From the NCBI GenBank assembly GCA_035468285.1, contig DATISY010000129.1:1-19738 (forward strand): a DNA stretch of 19,738 bases, given 5' to 3'. The translations under genes were made by a program, and so were the position numbers. The stretch is from PALSA-555 sp035468285. GTDB lineage: Bacteria > Actinomycetota > Acidimicrobiia > IMCC26256 > PALSA-555. Below, piece by piece: positions 1 to 6,960 of this stretch. Below the pieces are notes generated by a model, which saw only the letters and a program-made list of their open reading frames with translations, was not told the origin of the DNA and searched no databases. Position 1 is the first letter of the stretch. Every line of letters starts with the position of its first letter.

Positions 1-1
1 C

Positions 2-742
2 ACTGCGCTCTACGACGCGTGGCTGATCGGCTGGAGTCCGGGCCAGGCGGTTCCGGCCCACGACCACGGAGCGTCGGTGGGCGCGCTCGTCGTGACCCGA
101 GGTCAGCTGAGCGAGACGACATGGCCCCACGGTGCCGAGCAGCCCCTCACGCGCACCGCGAACAGCCGCGACGAACCGATGGTCTTCCCCCCCGGTCACA
201 TCCATGCCGTCGCGAACCTGCACGGCGCACCGGCGACGAGCATCCATCTCTACAGCCCTCCCCTCGACACGATGCGCTGGTTCGACGAGGTGAGCGACCC
301 GCCCCCCGCCGGCGCGCCGAACCGAGAACCGGGGCGACCACCTGAGCGTCGGTCCGTCGAAACGGTGTTGCGCGCGGCGCGCGCCCAGCTCGATCGGCTG
401 CAACCGGCCGACGCGTACGCCGCGGTCCGCGCGGGCGCGCTCCTGATCGATACTCGGCCTGCCTCCTCCCGCGGCCCGGAAGGGGAGCTTCCCGGAGCGA
501 TCGTGGTCGAGCGCAACGACCTCGAGTGGCGACTCGACCCGAACAGCCCTGATCGGCTCTCCGAGATCAGCAGCTACCACGTCCCGATCGTGGTGGTCTG
601 CAACGACGGCTACGCGTCCAGCCTTGCCGCGGTCTCACTCCAGCACCTCGGCCTGTCGAACGTCACCGACCTCGCCGGCGGGTTCCGGGCCTGGAAACGA
701 GCCGGGCTCCCGACTCGCGACGTCCCACACGCATCGAGCTGA
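2..742 (+). CDS. Cysteine dioxygenase-rhodanese fusion protein, 5' end missing
   Basis: The reading frame is open from the left edge to a TGA at 740-742, so 246 C-terminal residues are visible and the start lies outside the window. A GTG at 77 is in frame, but starting there would remove the first metal-binding motif. The N-terminal part is a cupin of the cysteine dioxygenase type: PAHDHG supplies two histidines (visible residues 20 and 22) and GHIHAVAN the third (about residue 68), followed by SIHLYSPPL. These would bind the non-haem iron that oxidises cysteine (or a related thiol) to the sulfinate. From about residue 125 a rhodanese domain follows: LIDTRP, the active-site loop CNDGYASS with Cys200, then LAGGFRAWKRAGLP. 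Rhodaneses carry sulfane sulfur on this cysteine, so the fusion suggests thiol or persulfide handling in the cytoplasm. The family calls are firm; the exact thiol substrate is inference. Confidence 0.87.
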   Translation, partial: TALYDAWLIGWSPGQAVPAHDHGASVGALVVTRGQLSETTWPHGAEQPLTRTANSRDEPMVFPPGHIHAVANLHGAPATSIHLYSPPLDTMRWFDEVSDPPPAGAPNREPGRPPERRSVETVLRAARAQLDRLQPADAYAAVRAGALLIDTRPASSRGPEGELPGAIVVERNDLEWRLDPNSPDRLSEISSYHVPIVVVCNDGYASSLAAVSLQHLGLSNVTDLAGGFRAWKRAGLPTRDVPHASS

Positions 743-779
743 CACCTCGGCCGATCGCCCGCACGGCCCGCGGTGTGAC

Positions 780-785
780 TAGTCT
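780..785 (+). promoter_or_regulatory. Possible -10 element (TAGTCT) upstream of the VOC gene
   Basis: TAGTCT fits the actinobacterial TANNNT pattern and is one of few AT-containing hexamers in the gap. No convincing -35 box was found about 17 bp upstream, and a leader of some 80 nt would follow, so the call is weak. Confidence 0.25.
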
Positions 786-868
786 CCGCGCGCCCCGATC
801 ACGAGCCCGACCCGCGCCGCTCCGTCAAGAACCCGAGGACGCCACGCCTGTCAAGCGAGGTGACGTCG

Positions 869-1315
869 ATGTCTGATCCCCAGGTTCGTGTCGACCAGCT
901 GAACCTGGTCGTGCACGACATGGACGCCACGTTGGCGTTCTACCGGCTCGTCGGGTTCGCGGTCGACGAGCCGGGAGCGTGGCCGCCCGGCAGCGACGCG
1001 CAGCACGGGCAGGTCACCATGCCCGACGGGTTCCGACTCGAGTTCGACAACGGGCCGATGACGCGCATCTGGCACGCCGGGTGGCGCGACGATCCCAACG
1101 CGGGTGGCGGCACGGTCCTCGGCGTGTCGTTACCGTCGCGGGACGCCGTCGACGAGCGGTACGAGGCGCTCACCGCCGCGGGCCACGTCGGTCGCCAGGC
1201 GCCGTACGACGCGTTCTGGGGAGCCCGGTACGCGATCGTCGGGGATCCCGACGGCCGCGACGTCGGGTTGATGAGCCCGATCGACCCGGACCGGCGCTAC
1301 GTCCCCGAGGTGTGA
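869..1315 (+). CDS. VOC (glyoxalase/bleomycin-resistance/dioxygenase) fold protein
   Basis: A 148-residue protein with the paired beta-alpha-beta-beta-beta layout of the vicinal oxygen chelate superfamily: LNLVVHDMDATLAFYRLVGF at the N-terminus, then FRLEFDN with the usual mid-domain acidic residue, a second half beginning GTVLGVSL, and the typical ending PDGRDVGLMSP. The ATG at 869 is preferred over the in-frame GTG at 860 because GAGGTGA (857-863) is a good ribosome binding site 5 nt before it, and the GTG falls inside that site. The length matches single-unit VOC proteins, which act as dimers. Substrate and reaction cannot be read from the sequence. Some members bind drugs and others are lyases, isomerases or dioxygenases. 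It stands alone, ending 16 nt before the convergent gene on the minus strand. Confidence 0.75.
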   Translation: MSDPQVRVDQLNLVVHDMDATLAFYRLVGFAVDEPGAWPPGSDAQHGQVTMPDGFRLEFDNGPMTRIWHAGWRDDPNAGGGTVLGVSLPSRDAVDERYEALTAAGHVGRQAPYDAFWGARYAIVGDPDGRDVGLMSPIDPDRRYVPEV

Positions 1316-1331
1316 CGGCTCGCCCGGTGGA

Positions 1332-1847
1332 TCAGGTGCCGCCGGTCCAGCAGCCCATCACCGCCACGAGCGCGGCGAACGCCAGGTCGGACTTGCCCAC
1401 CGTCGGCGGGGCGGCGGCGGGGTCCACCCGGAGGAGGAACTGGTCCTTGAACGCCACGATCCCCCCGTCGGGGCCTTGGAAGGCGCCGTTTCCCAAGCCG
1501 TTCAGGCGTGTGCGGTGCACCGTGGCCCGGTTCGCGGCCCGGTAGGCCGCCTGGGCCTGCTTCTTGGTGCGCAGGTCGTCGACGGTCAGCACCAGCTGGC
1601 CGCCGGTGAGCGGGTAGGTGCAGGTGTAGGTCCGGCCCGACCAGGCGCCCTGTTGGGCGGCGGGCAGCGGTGTCCCGAGGCTCGCCTCGACCGCGTTGCG
1701 GACCATCGGCTCGCAGATCTCCGCCGCGATGCTCTTGGCCGGAGCCTGTTTCGCGCCCGCCGTGGTCGGTGCGAGCACCAGGATGAGGGTCGCCCCCCCG
1801 AGGGCTGCCGCCGCCAGTCGTCGCATCAGTCGACGGTACCGGCTCAC
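1332..1847 (-). CDS. Small exported protein of unknown function
   Basis: A 171-residue product with an N-terminal signal peptide: a basic start (RYRRLMRRL), a hydrophobic run at about residues 11-27, and a likely cleavage after AGA near residue 32. The mature part contains three cysteines (45, 76 and 166). Cys45 and Cys76 (ICEP and YTCTYPL) could form a disulfide outside the cytoplasm. The middle (GQLVLTVDDLRTKKQAQAAYRAA) and the following GLGNGAFQGPDGGIVAFKDQFLLRV resemble small actinobacterial secreted or lipoprotein-like beta domains that are annotated only as hypothetical. The start is taken as GTG at 1847; ATG at 1826 is an alternative seven codons in and would still leave a working signal. 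The gene is divergent from the ylxP operon (94 bp apart) and convergent with the VOC gene. I do not recognise a named family. Confidence 0.68.
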   Translation of the reverse strand: MSRYRRLMRRLAAAALGGATLILVLAPTTAGAKQAPAKSIAAEICEPMVRNAVEASLGTPLPAAQQGAWSGRTYTCTYPLTGGQLVLTVDDLRTKKQAQAAYRAANRATVHRTRLNGLGNGAFQGPDGGIVAFKDQFLLRVDPAAAPPTVGKSDLAFAALVAVMGCWTGGT

Positions 1848-1941
1848 CCTGCGGATTCCCTACCGGCCCGGCGCTCGGAGACCGCGGTCGGCGCCCTCGT
1901 CGGTCTGCGTCGGTACCCGGTCGCGGGTGGCGACCGGCACA

Positions 1942-2250
1942 ATGGTGACCGTGCACGCCGCCGCGGTCCGCTTCGAGCTCCACATCCCGCAGAGCCGCTC
2001 GTTGAAGGCCAAGCGCGCCGCGGTGCGGCCCCTCGTCGACGGGCTCCGGCACCGCTTCCGGGTCTCGGTCGCGGAGGTCGATCACCACGACCGTTGGCAG
2101 CGCGCCGCGCTCGGTGTCGCCGCGGTGGCCGAGAGCGACGGTCGGCTCCGGGAGGTCCTCACGACCATCGAGCGGTTCGTCGACCGGGCGCCCGGCGTCG
2201 AGCTGCTCGATGTCGAGCGGGCCGAGCTGATCCGGGAGGGGGAGTGGTGA
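1942..2250 (+). CDS. ylxP: DUF503 / YlxP-like protein
   Basis: A 102-residue DUF503 protein. The signature is clear: FELHIPQSRSLKAKR near the N-terminus, then FRVSVAEVDHHDRWQRAALGVAAVA. In many bacteria this gene lies between infB and rbfA and is linked to ribosome or translation-factor function, though its molecular role is not settled. Here it opens the operon, and its TGA overlaps the GTG of rbfA. Two starts are possible: ATG at 1942, or GTG at 1951, which would give a protein beginning HAAAVRFELHIP like many relatives. A CACAAT hexamer at 1938-1943 would fit a leaderless transcript beginning at the GTG, but no good -35 box is visible. Confidence 0.85.
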   Translation: MVTVHAAAVRFELHIPQSRSLKAKRAAVRPLVDGLRHRFRVSVAEVDHHDRWQRAALGVAAVAESDGRLREVLTTIERFVDRAPGVELLDVERAELIREGEW

Positions 2251-2645
2251 GCCCGGAACGCTCCCGCCGCCGGTACTCCCGGACGCTGCGGGTCAACGAG
2301 GTCGTCCGCGAGGTCATCGCCGACGAGCTCGAGCGCTGCTCCGACCCCCGCCTCACGATGGTGACGGTGACGGGCGTCAACGTCAGCGCCGACCTTCGCC
2401 ACGCCACCGTCTTCTATGCCGCCCTGGGCCGCCACGACGACGACATCCCCACCGCTCTGCGGGCCGCCGCACCCCACCTGCGGGGCGTGCTGGGGAATCA
2501 GGTGCGCCTGAAGTACCTTCCCCGCCTGCAGTTCCGCGAGGACCCGGCGATCGAGCACGGCCAGCGCGTGGAGGAGATCCTTCGCGGCCTGCACCGGGAC
2601 ACGGGCGTCAGCGCCGGCGACGGGGGAGGGGACGAACCGTCATGA
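2247..2645 (+). CDS. rbfA: 30S ribosome-binding factor A
   Basis: A 132-residue RbfA, a KH-like protein that binds the 30S subunit near the 5' helix of 16S rRNA and acts in late 30S maturation and cold adaptation. Recognisable blocks are RVNEVVREVIADELERCSDPRL, MVTVTGVNVSADLRHATVFY, and LRGVLGNQVRLKYLPRLQFREDPAIEHGQRVEEIL. The length is normal, with a short acidic and glycine-rich tail. The GTG at 2247 overlaps the ylxP stop (GTGA) and is preceded by a purine-rich GGGAGGGGGAG run at 2234-2244. The stop overlaps the ATG of nrnA. Both junctions suggest translational coupling. Confidence 0.93.
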   Translation: MSPERSRRRYSRTLRVNEVVREVIADELERCSDPRLTMVTVTGVNVSADLRHATVFYAALGRHDDDIPTALRAAAPHLRGVLGNQVRLKYLPRLQFREDPAIEHGQRVEEILRGLHRDTGVSAGDGGGDEPS

Positions 2646-3601
2646 GTGACGACGACCTGCGCCGCGCCGCGGATGTCATCCGCCACGCGGAGGGGATCGC
2701 GCTCGCCTGCCATGTCACACCCGACGGCGACGCCCTCGGCTCGATGCTCGGCCTGTTCCACGTCCTGCGCGCGGCCCGCACCGACGTCGTCGCGTCGTTC
2801 CCGTCCCCGTTCCAGGTGGCGCCCCACTACCGGGAGCTCCCCGGCCTCGAGCTGCTCACCAAGCCCGACGACTTCCCCCGTCAGCCCGACGTCATGGCCA
2901 CGTTCGACTGTGGGTCCCTCGCCCGGCTCGGCGACCTCGAGGGGCCGGCGACGAAAGCCCGCGAGCTGATCGTCGTCGACCATCACATCTCCAACGACCG
3001 ATACGGGACGGTGAACGTCATCGAGCCGGACGCGGCGGCCAGCGGCTGGGTGGTGCACCGCCTCATCGAGGAGCTCGGCCTGCCCCTCAACCGGGACGCC
3101 GCGGTGTGCCTCTACACCGCGATCGTGTGCGACACCGGACGCTTCCAGTACGACACCACCACCCCGGAGGTGTTCGACCTGGCCCGACGGCTCACCGAGT
3201 TCGACGTTCCCGTCGCGCGGCTCTCGCGCTGCCTGTTCGAAGAGCACCGGTTCCAGTACCTCCAGCTGCTCGCCGCCGCGCTCGCCAACGCCGAGCTGGT
3301 TCGCGAGCAGCAGTTCGTCTGGACCGCGGTGACGCAAACGATGCTCACGGACTACGACGTCACCATGGACGAGGTCGAAGGCCTCATCGACATTCTGCGC
3401 CGCACACAGGAAGCCGAGGTCACGTGCGTCCTCAAGGAAGAGCGGGACGGCACGCTCCGGGTCAGCCTCCGGTCGCTCGGCGCGGTCGATGTCCGCCGCA
3501 TCGCCGAAGCGCACGGTGGCGGGGGCCACCGGTTCGCGGCCGGGTTCAACTCCGAGGCCGACGTTCCCACGACGGTGGCGCGCATCCGCGCCGCCCTGTA
3601 G
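2642..3601 (+). CDS. nrnA: Bifunctional oligoribonuclease / PAP phosphatase (DHH family)
   Basis: A 319-residue DHH-DHHA1 phosphoesterase. The N-terminal domain has His24-x3-Asp28-x-Asp30 (HVTPDGDALGS), Asp89 (FDCGS) and the naming motif DHH at 113-115 (VVDHHISN), which bind two Mn ions. DTGRFQY follows, and the C-terminal DHHA1 domain carries the substrate-binding GGGHRFAAGF. Family members degrade 2-5 nt RNA leftovers and dephosphorylate 3'-phosphoadenosine 5'-phosphate, an inhibitory by-product of sulfur metabolism. The ATG overlaps the rbfA stop (ATGA) and has a strong ribosome binding site (GGGGAGGGGA) about 8 nt upstream. Position between rbfA and truB is standard for Actinomycetota. 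Confidence 0.93.
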   Translation: MSDDDLRRAADVIRHAEGIALACHVTPDGDALGSMLGLFHVLRAARTDVVASFPSPFQVAPHYRELPGLELLTKPDDFPRQPDVMATFDCGSLARLGDLEGPATKARELIVVDHHISNDRYGTVNVIEPDAAASGWVVHRLIEELGLPLNRDAAVCLYTAIVCDTGRFQYDTTTPEVFDLARRLTEFDVPVARLSRCLFEEHRFQYLQLLAAALANAELVREQQFVWTAVTQTMLTDYDVTMDEVEGLIDILRRTQEAEVTCVLKEERDGTLRVSLRSLGAVDVRRIAEAHGGGGHRFAAGFNSEADVPTTVARIRAAL

Positions 3602-3609
3602 CGGCGCCG

Positions 3610-4503
3610 ATGCGGGACGGTCTCGTCGTCGTCGACAAGCCGGCCGGGTGCACGAGCCACGACGTCGTGGCGCGGCTGCGCCATGTGTACCGGCAGCGCC
3701 GCGTCGGTCACGCGGGCACCCTCGATCCCGATGCGACCGGGGTGCTCCTCGTCGGGTTGGGGCGCGTCACCCGGCTGTTGCGCTTCCTCGCCGAGACCGG
3801 CAAGGCGTACCGCGGCGACGTGGTCTTCGGGGTCGCCACCAGCACCCTCGACGGTGCCGGCGCCGTCCTCGACCGGACGCCCATGCCCGTCACCCGGGAC
3901 CAGGTCGACGACGTCGCCCGCCACTTCGTCGGTGAGCTCCAACAGGTCCCCCCGATGGTGAGCGCCTTGAAGGTCGGTGGGCGTCGCCTCCACGACCTGG
4001 CCCGCCAAGGCGTCGAGGTCGAGCGCGCCTCGCGGTCGGTGCGCATCGACCGGCTCGACCTGGAGCACTTCGAGCCGGGCCCGTACCCGGTGGCCACGAT
4101 CCTCGTCGAGTGCAGCAGCGGCACGTACGTGCGGTCCCTCGCCGCGGACCTCGGCGCGGCGCTCGGCGGCTGCGCCCACCTCGGCTCGCTGCGGCGCCTG
4201 CGGGTCGGGTCCTTCGACGTCAGCGAGGCCCATACCCTCGAGACGATCGCGGCCGCGCCCGACGAGATGCTGCTCCCGCCGGTCACCGCGATGCGGGACC
4301 TCGAGCGCCTCGACGTCGACGACGAGCAAGCCCGGGCCGTGCGTCACGGGATGACGTTCCCCTGTTCGACGTTGCCGGCCCCGCTCGGCGCCGGCCCGTT
4401 CGCCGTCGCCGACGGTCGGGGTGAGCTCCTCGCGGTGTACGAGCGCCGCAACGCCGGCATCAAGCCGGCGGTCGTCGTCGCCGCCACCCCGACCGGGATC
4501 TGA
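3610..4503 (+). CDS. truB: tRNA pseudouridine(55) synthase TruB
   Basis: A 297-residue TruB, which makes the universally conserved pseudouridine 55 in the T-loop of tRNAs and acts as a tRNA folding chaperone. The N-terminus DGLVVVDKPAGCTSHDVV and the catalytic motif GHAGTLDPDATGVLLVGLG with Asp39 are intact, as are QVPPMVSALKVGGRRLHDLARQG and SSGTYVRSLAADLG. The C-terminal third matches the actinobacterial TruB extension (MTFPCSTLPAPLGAGPFAVADGRGELLAVYE), a PUA-like region. The ATG at 3610 lies 8 nt after the nrnA stop. Transcription is almost certainly shared with the genes on both sides. Confidence 0.95.
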   Translation: MRDGLVVVDKPAGCTSHDVVARLRHVYRQRRVGHAGTLDPDATGVLLVGLGRVTRLLRFLAETGKAYRGDVVFGVATSTLDGAGAVLDRTPMPVTRDQVDDVARHFVGELQQVPPMVSALKVGGRRLHDLARQGVEVERASRSVRIDRLDLEHFEPGPYPVATILVECSSGTYVRSLAADLGAALGGCAHLGSLRRLRVGSFDVSEAHTLETIAAAPDEMLLPPVTAMRDLERLDVDDEQARAVRHGMTFPCSTLPAPLGAGPFAVADGRGELLAVYERRNAGIKPAVVVAATPTGI

Positions 4504-4505
4504 CC

Positions 4506-5492
4506 GTGCGCGTCGTCCACGACCTCGCGGACCTCCAGCCGCCGGGCGACGGGTCGGTCGTGACCATCGGCGCCTACGACGGCGTCCACCTCGGGCACCA
4601 GGCCGTGCTCCGCCTCGTCCACGAGCTCGCCGTGGCGCGCCGCCACGACGCGGTGTGCGTGACGTTCGACCGTCACCCCGCCGAGGTGGTCCGGCCCGAC
4701 AGTGCGCCCTGCCTGCTCACCACGCTCGAGCAGAAGCTCGAGCTGCTCGACGCGACCGGGTACCTCGACACCACCGTCGTCATCGCGTTCGACGAGGACC
4801 GCAGCCACGAACCGGCCGAAGACTTCGTCCACGAGGTCCTCGTCAAGGGCCTCCAGGCCCGTGTCGTCGTCGTCGGCGCCGACTTCCATTTCGGGCACCG
4901 CCGGTACGGCACCGTCCACCTCCTCGAGCAGATGGGCGCCGAGCTCGGGTTCGAGGTCGTCGGCCTCGGTCTCGTCCCGGTCGTCAACGACCCCGGCCTC
5001 CCGTACTCGTCGACCGCGGTGCGCGACCTCCTCCACGACGGGCGCGTGGCCGAGGTCGCCGCGCTGCTCGGCCGCCCACCCCGCCCGTACGAGGTGCGGG
5101 GCAGCGTCGTCACCGGAGACCGGCGGGGACGGACCCTCGGGTACCCCACCGCCAACGTCGACGTCGAGGCCCGCCAGTGCCTGCCCGCCGACGGGATCTA
5201 CGCCGGGACGTTCATCGCCGAGGACGGCGTGGAGCATCTCGGAGCCATCTCCGTCGGGCGGCGTCCCACCTTCCATGCCGACGCCACCCGGTCACTGCTC
5301 GAGGTCTACGTGCTGGACTTCGACGGCGATCTCTACGGTCAGACGGTGAAGGTGCGGGTCCACGAACGTCTCCGCGGCGAGGAGCGCTTCGACTCCGTCG
5401 ACGAGCTCGTCACCCAGATCGAGCACGACGTCGAGAGCACCCGACGACTTCTCACCGACCGAGCACCTTGGGGGACCGCATGGACAGCATGA
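4506..5492 (+). CDS. ribF: Bifunctional riboflavin kinase / FAD synthetase
   Basis: A 328-residue RibF that converts riboflavin to FMN and then to FAD in the cytoplasm. The N-terminal FMN adenylyltransferase domain shows IGAYDGVHLGHQ with the HxGH signature at residues 28-31, VTFDRHP, GADFHFGHRRYGT and the SSTAVRDLL block. The riboflavin kinase domain begins around residue 190: VTGDRRGRTLGYPTANV (Pro214-Thr215-Ala216-Asn217), DGIYAG, then LLEVYVLDFDGDLYGQ with the expected catalytic glutamate. The GTG start is 2 nt after truB, with GGGA at 4495-4498 as a modest ribosome binding site. The last codons overlap the next gene. Confidence 0.95.
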   Translation: MRVVHDLADLQPPGDGSVVTIGAYDGVHLGHQAVLRLVHELAVARRHDAVCVTFDRHPAEVVRPDSAPCLLTTLEQKLELLDATGYLDTTVVIAFDEDRSHEPAEDFVHEVLVKGLQARVVVVGADFHFGHRRYGTVHLLEQMGAELGFEVVGLGLVPVVNDPGLPYSSTAVRDLLHDGRVAEVAALLGRPPRPYEVRGSVVTGDRRGRTLGYPTANVDVEARQCLPADGIYAGTFIAEDGVEHLGAISVGRRPTFHADATRSLLEVYVLDFDGDLYGQTVKVRVHERLRGEERFDSVDELVTQIEHDVESTRRLLTDRAPWGTAWTA

Positions 5493-6904
5493 CCACCACC
5501 GTTCGCCGCCTCGCGCTCGCCGTCGCGGCCGTCGCGCTCGGCCTCGCCTCCGTCGCCGCGTCCGCAGCGATACCGGCGCGCGTCACGACGGCGGCCGCCA
5601 CGGTCCCCGTCCGATTCGAGAGCTTCCCCGGGTTCCCTGCGCCCGGAACACCCGCGAAGTACGACCACGTCGGGGCCATCGAGACCGGGTCCCGCAGCGC
5701 CAAGAACATCCTCGTCCTGGTGCCGGGGACCTCGGCCAGCGCCGCGTACTTCGAGCCCCTCGCCAAGGACATCGTGCGTCGCGCGCCCCACTGGCAGGTG
5801 TGGGCCGTCGAGCGCCGCGAGAACCTCCTCGAGGACCACTCGATGCTGGACCGCGCCAAGGCGCACCAGGCCACGTCCCAGCAGCTCTTCGACTACTACC
5901 TCGGCTGGCTCAGCCATCCCGCGGTCACGAAGCACTTCCAGCTGATCCCGGACGCCCAGGTCGCGTTCGCCCGCCAATGGGGCATGCAGGTCGCGGTGGA
6001 GGACCTGCACCGCGTCGTGCAGGCCGCGGCGCGTCACGGCGGCCGCGTCGTGCTCGGCGGTCACTCGCTCGGTGGATCGATCACGACGGCGTACGCCACC
6101 TGGGACTTCAACGGGCACGCGGGCGCGGCCGGCCTCTCCGGACTCGTGTTCATCGACGGGGCGAGCTCGCCGACGCCGGTGACCACCACGGCGGCGACGG
6201 CGTCGCTGCAGGCCCTCCAGACGGCATCTCCGTGGCTCACGTTCGGTGGGATCACCGCCCCCTACGCCGGTCTCTTCAACGCCGTCTCGTCGACGATCGC
6301 CCACAACGACCCCAACACGCCCGCGGTGCTGGCCTCGTTCCCGCTGCTCCCCAAGAACCTCACGGCGCCGGTCGCGGTGACGAACGTCGCCGGGTACGGC
6401 TACGCCCTCGACACCAAGACCTCACCGATGGGGCTGACCGCGGCCCAGGCCCATCTCGGCCAGCTCGCCGCCAGCGGCACTCCCCGCGGCTGGGACCCGA
6501 CGGGCGCCCTGACACCGATCCAACGGTTCGCCGACATGTTCTCCGGCACCGGTCTCCCCGGTCACGACGGGACCGCCTGGTACCACCCGCAACGCCTCAC
6601 CCTCGATTCCGGTGCCGTCGCCGACGGGAACACCAACCCGACCCAGGCCATCCTCGACGTCCACGCGACCCACGGCCACGACCTGCCGAAGACGTTGCGG
6701 ATCTACGCGTTCGGTGCCGCGCTCGGCGGCCAGCGGGTCCTCGACGCGACGACCGCCCTCGCCGACCAGTCCCAGATCCCCGCCGGGCAGGTGACGCTCA
6801 TCAACCGGGCGTCGGCCTATGCGCACAACGACCCCGCGGGGGCCAGCCCGACCAACGACTTCCTCGCCAACCTCGTGCCGTTCCTCGCCCACGTCGCCCC
6901 CTGA
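5480..6904 (+). CDS. Exported alpha/beta hydrolase, lipase/esterase-like
   Basis: A 474-residue protein with an N-terminal signal sequence (basic TVRRLA, hydrophobic run to about residue 30, alanine-rich cleavage region). The alpha/beta-hydrolase core includes NILVLVPGTSASAAYF (strand and oxyanion loop), VWAVERRENLLED, and the nucleophile elbow GGHSLGGS with Ser196. His449 in YAHNDPAG near the C-terminus is the likely catalytic base. The fold class and export are clear, but the substrate (lipid, ester or other) is not. ATG 5480, after a GGGGGA run, is preferred; ATG 5489 overlaps the ribF stop (ATGA). Either way the gene begins inside ribF, so it is the last cistron of the ylxP-ribF operon, which is unusual for an exported hydrolase. 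Confidence 0.8.
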   Translation: MDSMTTTVRRLALAVAAVALGLASVAASAAIPARVTTAAATVPVRFESFPGFPAPGTPAKYDHVGAIETGSRSAKNILVLVPGTSASAAYFEPLAKDIVRRAPHWQVWAVERRENLLEDHSMLDRAKAHQATSQQLFDYYLGWLSHPAVTKHFQLIPDAQVAFARQWGMQVAVEDLHRVVQAAARHGGRVVLGGHSLGGSITTAYATWDFNGHAGAAGLSGLVFIDGASSPTPVTTTAATASLQALQTASPWLTFGGITAPYAGLFNAVSSTIAHNDPNTPAVLASFPLLPKNLTAPVAVTNVAGYGYALDTKTSPMGLTAAQAHLGQLAASGTPRGWDPTGALTPIQRFADMFSGTGLPGHDGTAWYHPQRLTLDSGAVADGNTNPTQAILDVHATHGHDLPKTLRIYAFGAALGGQRVLDATTALADQSQIPAGQVTLINRASAYAHNDPAGASPTNDFLANLVPFLAHVAP

Positions 6905-6960
6905 CCGGCACGAGCGCCGCGGTCGGCGTGAAGCGCCGCCCGGCCTCACCCGAGCGCAGG

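Noticed and set aside
77..742. Treating GTG 77 as the start of the cysteine dioxygenase gene
   Set aside because: The frame continues to the left edge and contains the HDH iron-binding motif before position 77, so the gene is truncated by the window.
4421..5479. An open frame running through ribF into the exported hydrolase, suggesting a much longer hydrolase
   Set aside because: The upstream part is an Arg/Pro-rich shadow of ribF. The signal peptide right after ATG 5480 marks the true N-terminus.
6905..6960. Terminator between the two convergent hydrolase genes
   Set aside because: Only a short direct repeat of GCGCCGC was seen. No stem of useful length forms in this 56-bp spacer.
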